Of a stretch of 5,356 nucleotides of DNA, positions 1 to 5,351 are shown piece by piece. The stretch spans positions 1 through 5,356 of the forward strand of contig JAAWEO010000152.1 of the NCBI GenBank assembly GCA_022794295.1. The letters are read 5' to 3'. Under the pieces are notes generated by a model. That model was not told where the DNA came from, did not search any database, and saw only the letters and a program-made list of their open reading frames with translations. The position numbers were made by a program, and so were the translations under genes. This DNA is from Angelakisella sp. (lineage in GTDB: Bacteria > Bacillota > Clostridia > Oscillospirales > Ruminococcaceae). Every line of letters starts with the position of its first letter. The first letter of the stretch is position 1.

Positions 1-2
1 AC

Positions 3-89
3 GGGCGACCAGGGCGCCGCCCTGACCCCGAGCCCTTCGGGCACGTGGGCTACGCCCAGCCCTTTGAAAAGGGCGGCCCTAAACTTTAG
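3..89 (+). CDS. C-terminal end of an unrecognised protein (partial)
   Basis: The frame beginning at base 3 is open from the window edge to a TAG stop at 87-89 and encodes 28 residues ending in DPEPFGHVGYAQPFEKGGPKL minus its first D. Codons mostly end in G or C, as in the other genes here, and the peptide has the mixed composition of a real protein tail. The rest of the gene lies to the left, so its function cannot be judged. The competing frame from base 1 stays open to a TAA at 220-222, but its codon choice loses GC bias after about base 84 and it would run through the structured RNA candidate, so I prefer the shorter reading. Several short palindromes inside this stretch (for example 46-58 and 59-74) may simply reflect GC-rich codons. 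No domain is recognised. Confidence 0.4.
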   Translation, partial: GRPGRRPDPEPFGHVGYAQPFEKGGPKL

Positions 90-240
90 ACCCTACGGGA
101 GGGTGTGCGGGGCGAAAGGCTGTACCTGGAGTCTTGGATTGGTAGGAGTTACCCCATCCGGTCTGTCAGAGGTAGGGGAATCGTCTCGCCCTATACTCGT
201 TAGGACTCCAGGCACTCACTAAGCCCCCGCACAGTGTTAA
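90..240 (+). ncRNA. Candidate structured small RNA, family unknown
   Basis: This non-coding stretch folds into a nested, mostly perfect structure. A closing stem pairs 105-112 with 225-232 (8 bp). A large internal loop follows, then a perfect 9-bp stem pairs 125-133 with 204-212. Inside that stem sit two hairpins: 136-159 (GGAT/ATCC plus GGTA/TACC) and 169-198 (9 pairs with one bulged A and a G-U pair 172/194). The segment 160-167 is left unpaired in the three-way junction. A short hairpin at 90-104 precedes the domain. The G-U pair favours the plus strand, since it would be an A-C mismatch on the other. No T-rich terminator follows, so the 3' end is uncertain. It does not match the conserved cores of RNase P, tmRNA, SRP RNA or the common riboswitches as I know them. 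Because no plus-strand gene follows, a free-standing RNA is more likely than a riboswitch. Confidence 0.45.
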
Positions 241-253
241 GCTGCGCAGCAGC

Positions 254-317
254 GGGTAGGGTCTGTCAGCGGCCATCAGGCCGCCGGGTAGGGTCTGTCA
301 GCGGCCACTGGGCCGCT
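254..317. repeat. Tandem 32-bp hairpin repeat overlapping the end of mpg
   Basis: Two head-to-tail copies, 254-285 and 286-317, match at 28 of 32 positions; the first 22 bases are identical. Each copy contains a perfect 6-bp stem (GCGGCC/GGCCGC) with a four-base loop. Three of the four differences fall in that loop (ATCA versus ACTG). The second copy contains the last codons and stop of the minus-strand mpg gene. The first copy can encode the same style of tail (PDGR-stop versus PSGR-stop) in another frame, as expected if the gene end was duplicated. The repeat may help end or stabilise the convergent transcripts, but neither strand has a T-tract after it. Confidence 0.7.
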
Positions 318-903
318 CTACAAACCGCCAGGGCCACAGGGCGGCCTCCCCGGCGTAATCTACATTGATCCGGGGGGTGGCGGCGATTTTCTCCGGGGGA
401 ACCGGCTCCCCCTGGGTGAGCCAAAGCTCCTCCCCCCAAAGAGGCTCCCCATAAAGGTCCCGGGTAATTGCCAGCCCCTGGCAAAGCTTTCCCGGCCCGG
501 AAAGCAGGGCCCGCTCCCGAAAGCACTCCGGGTCCATCCGGCGGTTCGCCGCCATTTGGGGCAGGCCCAGCAGGGGCTGGGCGGCGCGGACCAGCACCGC
601 CTCTGGCTCCCCCTCTTGGCGGGTGACTACGTTAAAGCAGCAGTACATCCCGTAGATCAGGTAGATATAGGCCAGGCCCCCGGCCCTGTACATGATGTTG
701 GTGCGGCCCTTTGGGGCTTTCCTCCGGTAGGAGTGGCAGGCCGGATCCTCGGGGCCGCAGTAAGCCTCCGTCTCGGTGATGCGGCAGGCCAAAAGCCCCT
801 CCGGGGTGCGGCGGACCAGATACCGCCCCAGAAGGTCCCTGGCAGTCTCCACCGTGTCCCGGAGGTAAAACTCCCGGGGGAGCCGCTCCCAGGGATCCCT
901 CAC
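298..903 (-). CDS. mpg: 3-methyladenine DNA glycosylase (AAG/MPG family)
   Basis: This 201-residue protein is a cytoplasmic base-excision repair enzyme that removes alkylated or deaminated purines such as 3-methyladenine and hypoxanthine, leaving an abasic site. The family signatures are clear. ITETEAY-GPEDPACHS spans about residues 42-58, and Glu46, Tyr48 and His57 have the same spacing as human AAG Glu125 (catalytic), Tyr127 and His136. YLIYGMYCCFN at 81-91 gives Tyr81 and Asn91, equivalent to Tyr159 (intercalating) and Asn169. LSGPGKLCQGLAI and ATPRINVDYA follow, as expected. The length of about 200 residues is normal for bacterial members. The start is GTG at 903-901, which overlaps the mltG stop in GTGA, with GAGGGG eight bases upstream; the N-terminus then aligns with the usual family start. 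It is the second gene of the mltG unit, probably translated by coupling. Its 3' end lies in a tandem hairpin repeat. Family assignment is near certain; substrate range is inferred. Confidence 0.95.
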   Translation of the reverse strand: MRDPWERLPREFYLRDTVETARDLLGRYLVRRTPEGLLACRITETEAYCGPEDPACHSYRRKAPKGRTNIMYRAGGLAYIYLIYGMYCCFNVVTRQEGEPEAVLVRAAQPLLGLPQMAANRRMDPECFRERALLSGPGKLCQGLAITRDLYGEPLWGEELWLTQGEPVPPEKIAATPRINVDYAGEAALWPWRFVERPSGR

Positions 904-2084
904 GAGACCAGCCCCTCAATGCCGTACCGGCGGTTCACCACCTTGGCCTTTTCGATGTTAGCCAGGTGCTCCTGGTAGGTGCGGCCGTAGTAGTGGGTGT
1001 ACTCCACATCGGTGACAAAGAAGTAGTACTCCCCGTCCAGGGTGTTTTTCTCCGGATGGAGGGCGGCGTCGAAGGCGTCGGCCCCAGCGTTGGCAATGGC
1101 GCCCACAGGAAAGCCGCTGCGGTCATAGGTGTCGTAGGCGGTGAGAACCTCCTGGGTGGGGTTGTTATCATAGGCGGGACGGATGTAGTCATTGATATAA
1201 TTATTGGTGGTGCAGGATTCCAGCCGGGGATATTGGGAGCCCGCCGCCAGGCGGTTGGTAAATACCGAGGAGACATTGTACATCTCCTCCACGCTGGCGG
1301 ATTCCTTCTGGATGATGGAGGCAAAGATGGCAAGCTCCTCCAGGGAGTACCCGGCCTTTTCCATTGCGGCCCGGTTTTCCGAGGTACAGATCCGGTTCTC
1401 GAAGTTGCGAAGCATCCGCAGGATGACGGAATCCACATCTTCGTCGGCGTAAAACTCATAGGTATCCGGGAAAAGGAAGCCATCCAGGCGAACCAGCTTC
1501 AGGGGATCGCTGCCTACCTCGTCAAGAAAATCCAGGTCAAACTCGTGCTCGTTCAGGGCGGTGATAAACTCCTCCCGGGTGCAGAGCCCGGCCTTTTCCA
1601 AAACATCCCCCATTTGGAAGGCGTTGTAGCCCTCGGGGAAGGTGAGGGTCACTGTCTCCAGCTGCTGCTGCACCTCCTGGAGGTCGTCGATAATGCTGTC
1701 GTAGCCCTCCCCGGGGGAAAGGGTAAAGGTGCCGTACTGGTAGGTGCCATCGGCCTTGGCCACATATTTGGAGTAGAACCGGAATACCTGGGCATTGCCA
1801 ATGGCTCCCGCTTCCTCCAGAATAGACGCGATCCCTGCCGTGCCGCTTCCCTGGGGGATCTCCACCTCTACCGATTCTTTCTGGATCCTGGAGCCGTTTA
1901 CCTCCCCGGTGTACCAAAAATACCCTGCCCCGGCGGCGATGCCTGCCACCAGCACCAGGCAGAGAAGGATCAGCCCCACAGGGCTGCGTCTCCGGCGGCG
2001 TTTCCGCCTTCTCCGGGGGGGATGCGGAGTCTCCCCCTCGGGGGGCTCCTGGGATCTTTTGCGGTGTGCCTCATACTGGCCCAT
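900..2084 (-). CDS. mltG: Endolytic peptidoglycan transglycosylase MltG (YceG-like)
   Basis: This 394-residue membrane protein belongs to the MltG/YceG family, which cleaves nascent glycan strands at the outer face of the membrane and so limits glycan chain length. The N-terminus (1-33) is cytoplasmic and ends in ten consecutive Arg/Lys residues (24-33). One membrane segment follows at about 35-57, then the extracellular part. Family motifs are LDGFLFPDTYEF (200-211), FASIIQKES (254-262) with Glu261 as the likely catalytic acid, VFTNRL (274-279), and a C-terminal YYFFVTD...HYYGRTYQEH block (353-373). The usual EKE motif reads QKE here, so the first Glu is replaced but the second is kept. The ATG at 2084 is chosen because AAAGGAGGA lies six bases upstream; the frame stays open further upstream but runs through the promoter. 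It is the first gene of a two-gene unit with mpg. Confidence 0.95.
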   Translation of the reverse strand: MGQYEAHRKRSQEPPEGETPHPPRRRRKRRRRRSPVGLILLCLVLVAGIAAGAGYFWYTGEVNGSRIQKESVEVEIPQGSGTAGIASILEEAGAIGNAQVFRFYSKYVAKADGTYQYGTFTLSPGEGYDSIIDDLQEVQQQLETVTLTFPEGYNAFQMGDVLEKAGLCTREEFITALNEHEFDLDFLDEVGSDPLKLVRLDGFLFPDTYEFYADEDVDSVILRMLRNFENRICTSENRAAMEKAGYSLEELAIFASIIQKESASVEEMYNVSSVFTNRLAAGSQYPRLESCTTNNYINDYIRPAYDNNPTQEVLTAYDTYDRSGFPVGAIANAGADAFDAALHPEKNTLDGEYYFFVTDVEYTHYYGRTYQEHLANIEKAKVVNRRYGIEGLVS

Positions 2085-2090
2085 GGCAGT

Positions 2091-2099
2091 TCCTCCTTT
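2091..2099 (-). promoter_or_regulatory. Strong ribosome binding site of mltG
   Basis: The minus strand reads AAAGGAGGA, close to a full match to the anti-Shine-Dalgarno sequence, with a six-base spacer to the ATG at 2084. It fixes the mltG start and rules out the 135-codon upstream extension of the frame. Confidence 0.9.
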
Positions 2100-2169
2100 A
2101 ACGGGGAGTGTTTTTCTTCCCTGTTTGATAAAACGACAAAGGGAAGCTCCCGGATTCGACAATACTTTT

Positions 2170-2198
2170 ATTTTATCCCAGCGGGAAGAAAAATGCAA
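2170..2198 (-). promoter_or_regulatory. Vegetative promoter of mltG-mpg
   Basis: On the minus strand TTGCAT (2198-2193) and TAAAAT (2175-2170) are separated by exactly 17 bases, a good sigma-A type -35/-10 pair. Transcription would start near 2163, giving a leader of about 79 bases. The leader contains a short GGGA/TCCC hairpin and then the strong ribosome site. No clear operator is seen. Confidence 0.7.
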
Positions 2199-2243
2199 CT
2201 GCCAGAGAAAAGAAAGAGGGGCAAGAAAGAGGGAGAGCTGGAG

Positions 2244-2306
2244 CGCCGAAAATGCCCGGCGCACAAAAGCACGCCGGGCATTTTTCTCCTTGTGACCTCC
2301 CTCCCC
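2244..2306. repeat. Block related to the core of the adjacent MITE-like element
   Basis: 2244-2255 matches 2407-2418 at 11 of 12 bases, and 2282-2306 matches 2446-2470 at 22 of 25 bases, with nearly equal spacing in both places (63 and 64 bp in total). Between these shared ends the sequences differ, but both carry a hairpin: the 13-bp terminator stem here, and GAATCC/GGATTC inside the element. This suggests a second, diverged or partly replaced copy of the same repeat family. A smaller hairpin, CAAGG(G)TT/AACCTTG, follows at 2311-2328. Confidence 0.5.
2249..2284. terminator. 13-bp-stem terminator-like palindrome
   Basis: AAAATGCCCGGCG at 2249-2261 is perfectly complementary to 2272-2284 across a ten-base loop. 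Read on the plus strand the stem runs into five Ts; read on the minus strand it ends in four Ts. It lies between the stop of the FMN-binding lipoprotein gene (2512) and the mltG promoter (2198), so its likely job is to end the upstream minus-strand operon before the mltG unit begins. No plus-strand gene needs it. Confidence 0.7.
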
Positions 2307-2344
2307 TTGGCAAGGGTTGGGAACCTTGATTTTAAGGCTGCATA

Positions 2345-2513
2345 CTAGGTCGTGCCCCAAAAGTCGCCGCCCCCGTCTTTTTCTACAGGGGAAGGGAGCT
2401 TGACGACGTCGAAAATGCTCAGAATCCACCAAGGATTCCTTGCGCTTTTCTCCTTGCAATCTCCCTCCCCCTGCGAAAAATCCGGCCACTTCGACTTTTG
2501 GGTCACGCCCTAG
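2345..2513. mobile_element. MITE-like element with 22-bp inverted ends and CTAG duplication
   Basis: The ends 2345-2366 and 2492-2513 are inverted copies matching at 20 of 22 bases, including CCCAAAAGTCG. Both terminate in CTAG, which fits a 4-bp target duplication of the YTAR type used by IS5-family elements; a 2-bp TA duplication (2346-2347 and 2511-2512) is equally possible. The inverted similarity continues inward, with a T5 run and a G-rich block in both arms, to about 2402 and 2457, so most of the element can fold as one long hairpin. It has no reading frame of its own and would need a transposase supplied from elsewhere. Its right end coincides with the TAG stop of the FMN-binding lipoprotein gene. 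Confidence 0.65.
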
Positions 2514-2950
2514 TGGGCAGTATTTACAAATACAATGCTGGAATCTCCCTTCCGCGCCTGTTCCAGCACAGCCTGGGCCAGTATTTGGAAGGACCCGTGA
2601 GAGGACGAAGCCCCCGAAATTGCATCAATGCTGCCTTCGCCTTGACCCGCCAGAAGCTGATTTGCGTAATAGCGGGTGTACTCATTGGGATAGGTGCCGT
2701 TGGCGTGGAGCATCGTCTGCATATACGCGTTGTCCCAGCTTTTAATAAAACCGCTGGCGTTCTCCGCGTTATACTCTACAGAGACGATGTTCCCGCCCTT
2801 TACCAGTATTGTAATATACTCCTTCCAGCCGTGGCTGAATTCAGACGCCTGGGCTGTATAATATCCATCCTGGAGCCCCAACTGACTGCCGCAGGAGGTC
2901 AACAGCACCACAAGCAGCAGGCTCAATACCATTGGGATCAATCGTTTCAT
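2510..2950 (-). CDS. Small lipoprotein with one FMN-binding domain
   Basis: This 146-residue protein has a signal peptide (1-19) with a hydrophobic stretch and lipobox LTSC, making Cys20 the lipid-anchored residue on the outer face of the membrane. Residues about 28-136 form an FMN_bind domain: DGYYTAQA, a W/K-rich strand with ITILVKGGNIVSVEY, then SIDAISGASSSHGSF. D109-A-I-S-G-A-S115 matches the motif to which ApbE flavin transferases attach FMN covalently; Ser replaces the more common Thr at position 115 and may still accept it. Relatives include the flavin-carrying lipoproteins of extracellular electron transfer and the flavinylated domains of RnfG/NqrC. The ATG overlaps the stop of the chemotaxis receptor gene (ATGA), so both are one operon and probably coupled. 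The TAG stop lies within the target duplication of a MITE-like element. Domain call is firm; role as electron carrier or redox sensor partner is inference. Confidence 0.88.
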   Translation of the reverse strand: MKRLIPMVLSLLLVVLLTSCGSQLGLQDGYYTAQASEFSHGWKEYITILVKGGNIVSVEYNAENASGFIKSWDNAYMQTMLHANGTYPNEYTRYYANQLLAGQGEGSIDAISGASSSHGSFQILAQAVLEQARKGDSSIVFVNTAH

Positions 2951-4974
2951 CTTCCACGGCTCTCCTTCAGAATAAATTTTTGCACCTGGGACTGGAGGGA
3001 TTCGGCCTCCTTTGCCAGCGAACCACTGGACTGCTCTGTTGCCCCTGCATTTTGCAGATTGCGGTCTGCAATGGCAGAAATGGCATCGATCCGTTCCTCC
3101 ATAACGACCAGGGCAGCCGTTTGTCCCTGCACCGCTGTTGTCAGCTGGTTCGAAATCAGGCTGATCCGAGCGGAAACGTCGGAAATAGCGCGGAGGGAGT
3201 CTGCGGTATCCGCGGTCAGCGCAACACCGGTCTGGATGATCCCCTTGGTATTATTGACCATTTCGGTGGCGCTCTGGGCAGCCTCGGCACTTTTGGCGGC
3301 CAGCTGCTTCACCTCGTCGGCTACAACCGCAAAGCCCTTCCCGGCCGCGCCGGCACGGGCCGCCTCTACCGAGGCGTTAAGGGCCAGAAGATTGGTTTGG
3401 AAGGCAATATCCTCAATGGCCTTTGCGATTTTGGTGATCTGCTGTGCGTTGACGCTGATATCGTCCATTGCGGAGGACAAGGCGCCCATCTGCTCGTTGG
3501 CGCTTTCAATGCGCCGGGTGATCTCCTCCGTTTGGGCAAGGGTCTGGCTGCTGCTTTCTGTAACGTCGGCCAGCCGCTCCTTCACATGGGTCACCTCGTG
3601 GACCAGCTCTTCGGTGGACCGGTTCTGCTCCAAAGACGCCTGATGCAGCTGGGCGGACTGTCCGCTCAGCTGCTCTGCCATACCTGCAAGGCGGGCAGCG
3701 GCGGCCCGGAATCCGGAAAGGGTCTCGTTCATCGACTCGGTGATGGTATACAGGCTGCTGCGGATCAGCACAAAATCCCCCTTGTAATCCACCCGGGGCT
3801 CGGCACACAGATCGCCCTCTGCAACCTGTGTCAGGACCTGCTGGATGTCGGATATGTACCGGTTCACACTTTCCACTGTGGCATCCAGTGTCCGGGTCAT
3901 CACCTCCAGCTCGTCACCGGTATAGACAGGGTGAATATCCGTGTGGAGGTCCCCGTTGGAGAGGGCGATCATCCGGTCGGTCACACTCTTTACCGGGCGG
4001 GAGATGGAACGGGACAGATGCAGGACCAGCAGAATGGATATTACCAAAACTGCCAGTGTTGCCAGGACCGAAACCACCATTGCACCGTTGATCAGGCTGT
4101 TGTAATCCGACCTTGGGATTTGAATGACCAGCGACCATTGGGTTCCGCGAATGGGAGAAAAGGCCACCAGCATCTGCTGCCCGTTAACAGGGATCTCGAT
4201 CGCCCCAGTCTCACCCGTTGTCACCCGGTTCACTGCCTTTTCATTGCCATCGCTAAGCTGGACCAGTGTGCTTTTCCCCAACGCCAGGGATTGGTCCGGG
4301 TGCCCGGTCACAATACCCTCCCGGTTGACCATGTAGGCCATGCCGGTTTTTCCCAAATTGATGCTGCTGATAACATCGTTCAGGGTATCGTATTTATATA
4401 CCCCCATCAGATAGAGGATCGTTTTGCCATTCTCCTTCACCGGCATCCCCATTGTGATCCCCAGCGTTTCCCGGTAGATGGTAGAGGAATAGGTGGTCAG
4501 GTTATCGGTTTCCTTTAACAGTCCAAGGAAATCGCTGTTCAGGGCCTCCGGCGCGCTGTTGATCCCCTGCACCAGCCGCCCGTCCAGATCGTACAGCGCG
4601 ATCGTGTAAAGCTCGTAGACCTCCGCCGCTTCTTCCAGGATCTCCCCGCGATTTTTCCTTGTTGCGGCAGCCGCCCCGGCTCCATCCAGCTCCACAGCAG
4701 CGGCAGCGCTGTTCATCCGGGGATCGCCGGCAATGGTCATCATGCGGTCTGCCAGCATATGAATATTGGCTTCCACCGTCTTTGCCGACTGCCGGGCCAT
4801 TGGCTGGAGGCTGTCCAGCAAAATACTTTTTGCAAGTGATTGCATTGCAAAAGCCATAATGGCGCAGCACACGACCACCAATAACAGGATGTTAAGAGTG
4901 GTGCTTCTCAGTATCCTTCTGTTCAGACTCTGTTTCATTTCCCCGCTGACTGGGGAACCCGCTCGCTTTCCCAT
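2947..4974 (-). CDS. Methyl-accepting chemotaxis protein with dCache sensor
   Basis: This transmembrane receptor controls CheA/CheW signalling. With the chosen start it has 675 residues: membrane segment at about 25-45, an extracellular dCache-type ligand domain at about 46-296 (GKTGMAYMVNREG..TGHPD at 208-227 is typical), a second membrane segment at 297-320, HAMP at about 322-371, a second HAMP-like segment with VAEGDL and YKGDF at about 374-420, and the coiled-coil signalling domain. The conserved hairpin tip IAFQTNLLALNASVEAARAG lies at 523-542. No CheR-binding pentapeptide is seen at the C-terminus. I chose ATG 4974 because AGGA lies five bases upstream. ATG 5046 or TTG 5052 would add 24-26 residues but lack a ribosome site; ATG 4938 has GGGGAA too close. 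The gene overlaps the FMN-binding lipoprotein gene by four bases. Ligand unknown; dCache domains often bind amino acids or other small molecules. Confidence 0.93.
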   Translation of the reverse strand: MGKRAGSPVSGEMKQSLNRRILRSTTLNILLLVVVCCAIMAFAMQSLAKSILLDSLQPMARQSAKTVEANIHMLADRMMTIAGDPRMNSAAAAVELDGAGAAAATRKNRGEILEEAAEVYELYTIALYDLDGRLVQGINSAPEALNSDFLGLLKETDNLTTYSSTIYRETLGITMGMPVKENGKTILYLMGVYKYDTLNDVISSINLGKTGMAYMVNREGIVTGHPDQSLALGKSTLVQLSDGNEKAVNRVTTGETGAIEIPVNGQQMLVAFSPIRGTQWSLVIQIPRSDYNSLINGAMVVSVLATLAVLVISILLVLHLSRSISRPVKSVTDRMIALSNGDLHTDIHPVYTGDELEVMTRTLDATVESVNRYISDIQQVLTQVAEGDLCAEPRVDYKGDFVLIRSSLYTITESMNETLSGFRAAAARLAGMAEQLSGQSAQLHQASLEQNRSTEELVHEVTHVKERLADVTESSSQTLAQTEEITRRIESANEQMGALSSAMDDISVNAQQITKIAKAIEDIAFQTNLLALNASVEAARAGAAGKGFAVVADEVKQLAAKSAEAAQSATEMVNNTKGIIQTGVALTADTADSLRAISDVSARISLISNQLTTAVQGQTAALVVMEERIDAISAIADRNLQNAGATEQSSGSLAKEAESLQSQVQKFILKESRGR

Positions 4975-5078
4975 TCTGTTCCTGCTGCTCCTTTTCTCAG
5001 ACAGTGCCCTCATAAAAGTCAGCAGGTACCTTTTGACCAATTTCATCTGCAAAACTTACAAGGACACTACCCAATAAT

Positions 5079-5094
5079 TTTTGTCGAGACAAAA
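5079..5094. promoter_or_regulatory. Operator-like palindrome upstream of the receptor gene
   Basis: TTTTGTC and GACAAAA form perfect 7-bp arms around a two-base centre. This is too tight for an ordinary RNA hairpin without opening the middle pairs, but it is typical of a dimeric repressor site. It lies between the proposed promoter and the receptor start codon. No regulator can be named. Confidence 0.35.
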
Positions 5095-5107
5095 CAAAAG
5101 CCACATA

Positions 5108-5149
5108 ATCCACCCGTCAGCATTGATATGCCAAGCGAAACCGGTGGAT
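5108..5149 (-). promoter_or_regulatory. Structured leader of the chemotaxis receptor operon
   Basis: In the predicted leader RNA a perfect 7-bp stem, ATCCACC/GGTGGAT, encloses an asymmetric internal loop and a second hairpin, GCAT-ATCA-ATGC (5120-5131). The layout is that of a small regulatory RNA domain. The segment GGCAAACC just before it recalls the GGCAAACC of class I c-di-GMP riboswitches, which often precede chemotaxis genes, but the other conserved parts of that riboswitch are not present, so I do not call it one. Confidence 0.35.
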
Positions 5150-5165
5150 GATAGGTTTGCCAATT

Positions 5166-5174
5166 AGTATACCA
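5166..5174 (-). promoter_or_regulatory. Extended -10 promoter of the receptor operon
   Basis: The minus strand reads TGGTATACT, a TGN plus TATACT (5171-5166) extended -10 element, in the AT-rich stretch upstream of the receptor gene. No good -35 lies 16-18 bases upstream (TTTTCT is the nearest), as is common for extended -10 promoters. Start near 5159 would give a leader of roughly 185 bases to ATG 4974, covering the structured leader and the palindrome. No sigma-28-type motility promoter is seen. Confidence 0.5.
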
Positions 5175-5260
5175 CAATTTGCTTGTTAAGAAAAGAGCTT
5201 TTTCTGTTTCAAGACACACAAAAATTCCCCACCATTCCCACTCCCGTCCCACAGACCTTA

Positions 5261-5351
5261 GCCGCGAAGCGGCCCCGCCGAAGGCACCAAAGCCGTTCCC
5301 CCATCCCCTCGCCGCCCGGCGGCGCTTGCCGCGAAGCGGCTCCGCTTTTTT
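5261..5351 (+). repeat. Cluster of GC-rich hairpins ending in a T6 tract
   Basis: Four palindromes lie in about 80 bases: GCCGC-GAA-GCGGC at 5261-5273, GCC-GAA-GGC at 5277-5285, GCCGCC-C-GGCGGC at 5311-5323, and GCCGC-GAA-GCGGC again at 5328-5340. The first and last are identical for 13 bases and are followed by similar sequence (CCCGC and TCCGC). The last one runs into TCCGC and six Ts; alternatively 5334-5338 pairs with 5343-5347 just before the Ts. This resembles both REP-type repeats and a plus-strand intrinsic terminator. No open frame with coding character was found from about 5053 to the window end. Confidence 0.5.

Noticed and set aside
1..222. 73-codon plus-strand frame from the window edge through the RNA candidate
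   Set aside because: Third-position GC falls after about base 84, and the region 105-232 shows nested stems better explained as RNA; the alternative frame ending at 89 fits coding character better.
254..317. CRISPR-like array
   Set aside because: There are only two copies, in direct contact with no spacers and with internal hairpins.
966..2348. Long open frame of 460 codons on the plus strand opposite mltG
   Set aside because: It lies almost wholly antisense to a clear mltG, runs through the mltG promoter and terminator region, and has no recognisable domain; GC-rich codons on the other strand explain its openness.
2085..2489. N-terminal extension of the mltG frame
   Set aside because: It would cross the promoter, the 13-bp terminator stem and the MITE-like element, while a strong ribosome site lies just before ATG 2084.
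2932..4518. 528-codon plus-strand frame opposite the chemotaxis receptor gene
   Set aside because: The minus-strand frame has full family motifs (dCache, HAMP, signalling tip); the opposite frame is rich in Gly, His and Leu without any domain and is a shadow.
5108..5165. Class I c-di-GMP riboswitch before the receptor gene
   Set aside because: Only the short GGCAAACC is shared; the conserved GAAA tetraloop helix and the GGGACGCAAAGCC core are absent.
5067..5252. 61-codon minus-strand frame upstream of the receptor gene
   Set aside because: It overlaps the promoter and structured leader, has no ribosome site or domain, and its composition (many Trp, Phe, Cys) looks random.
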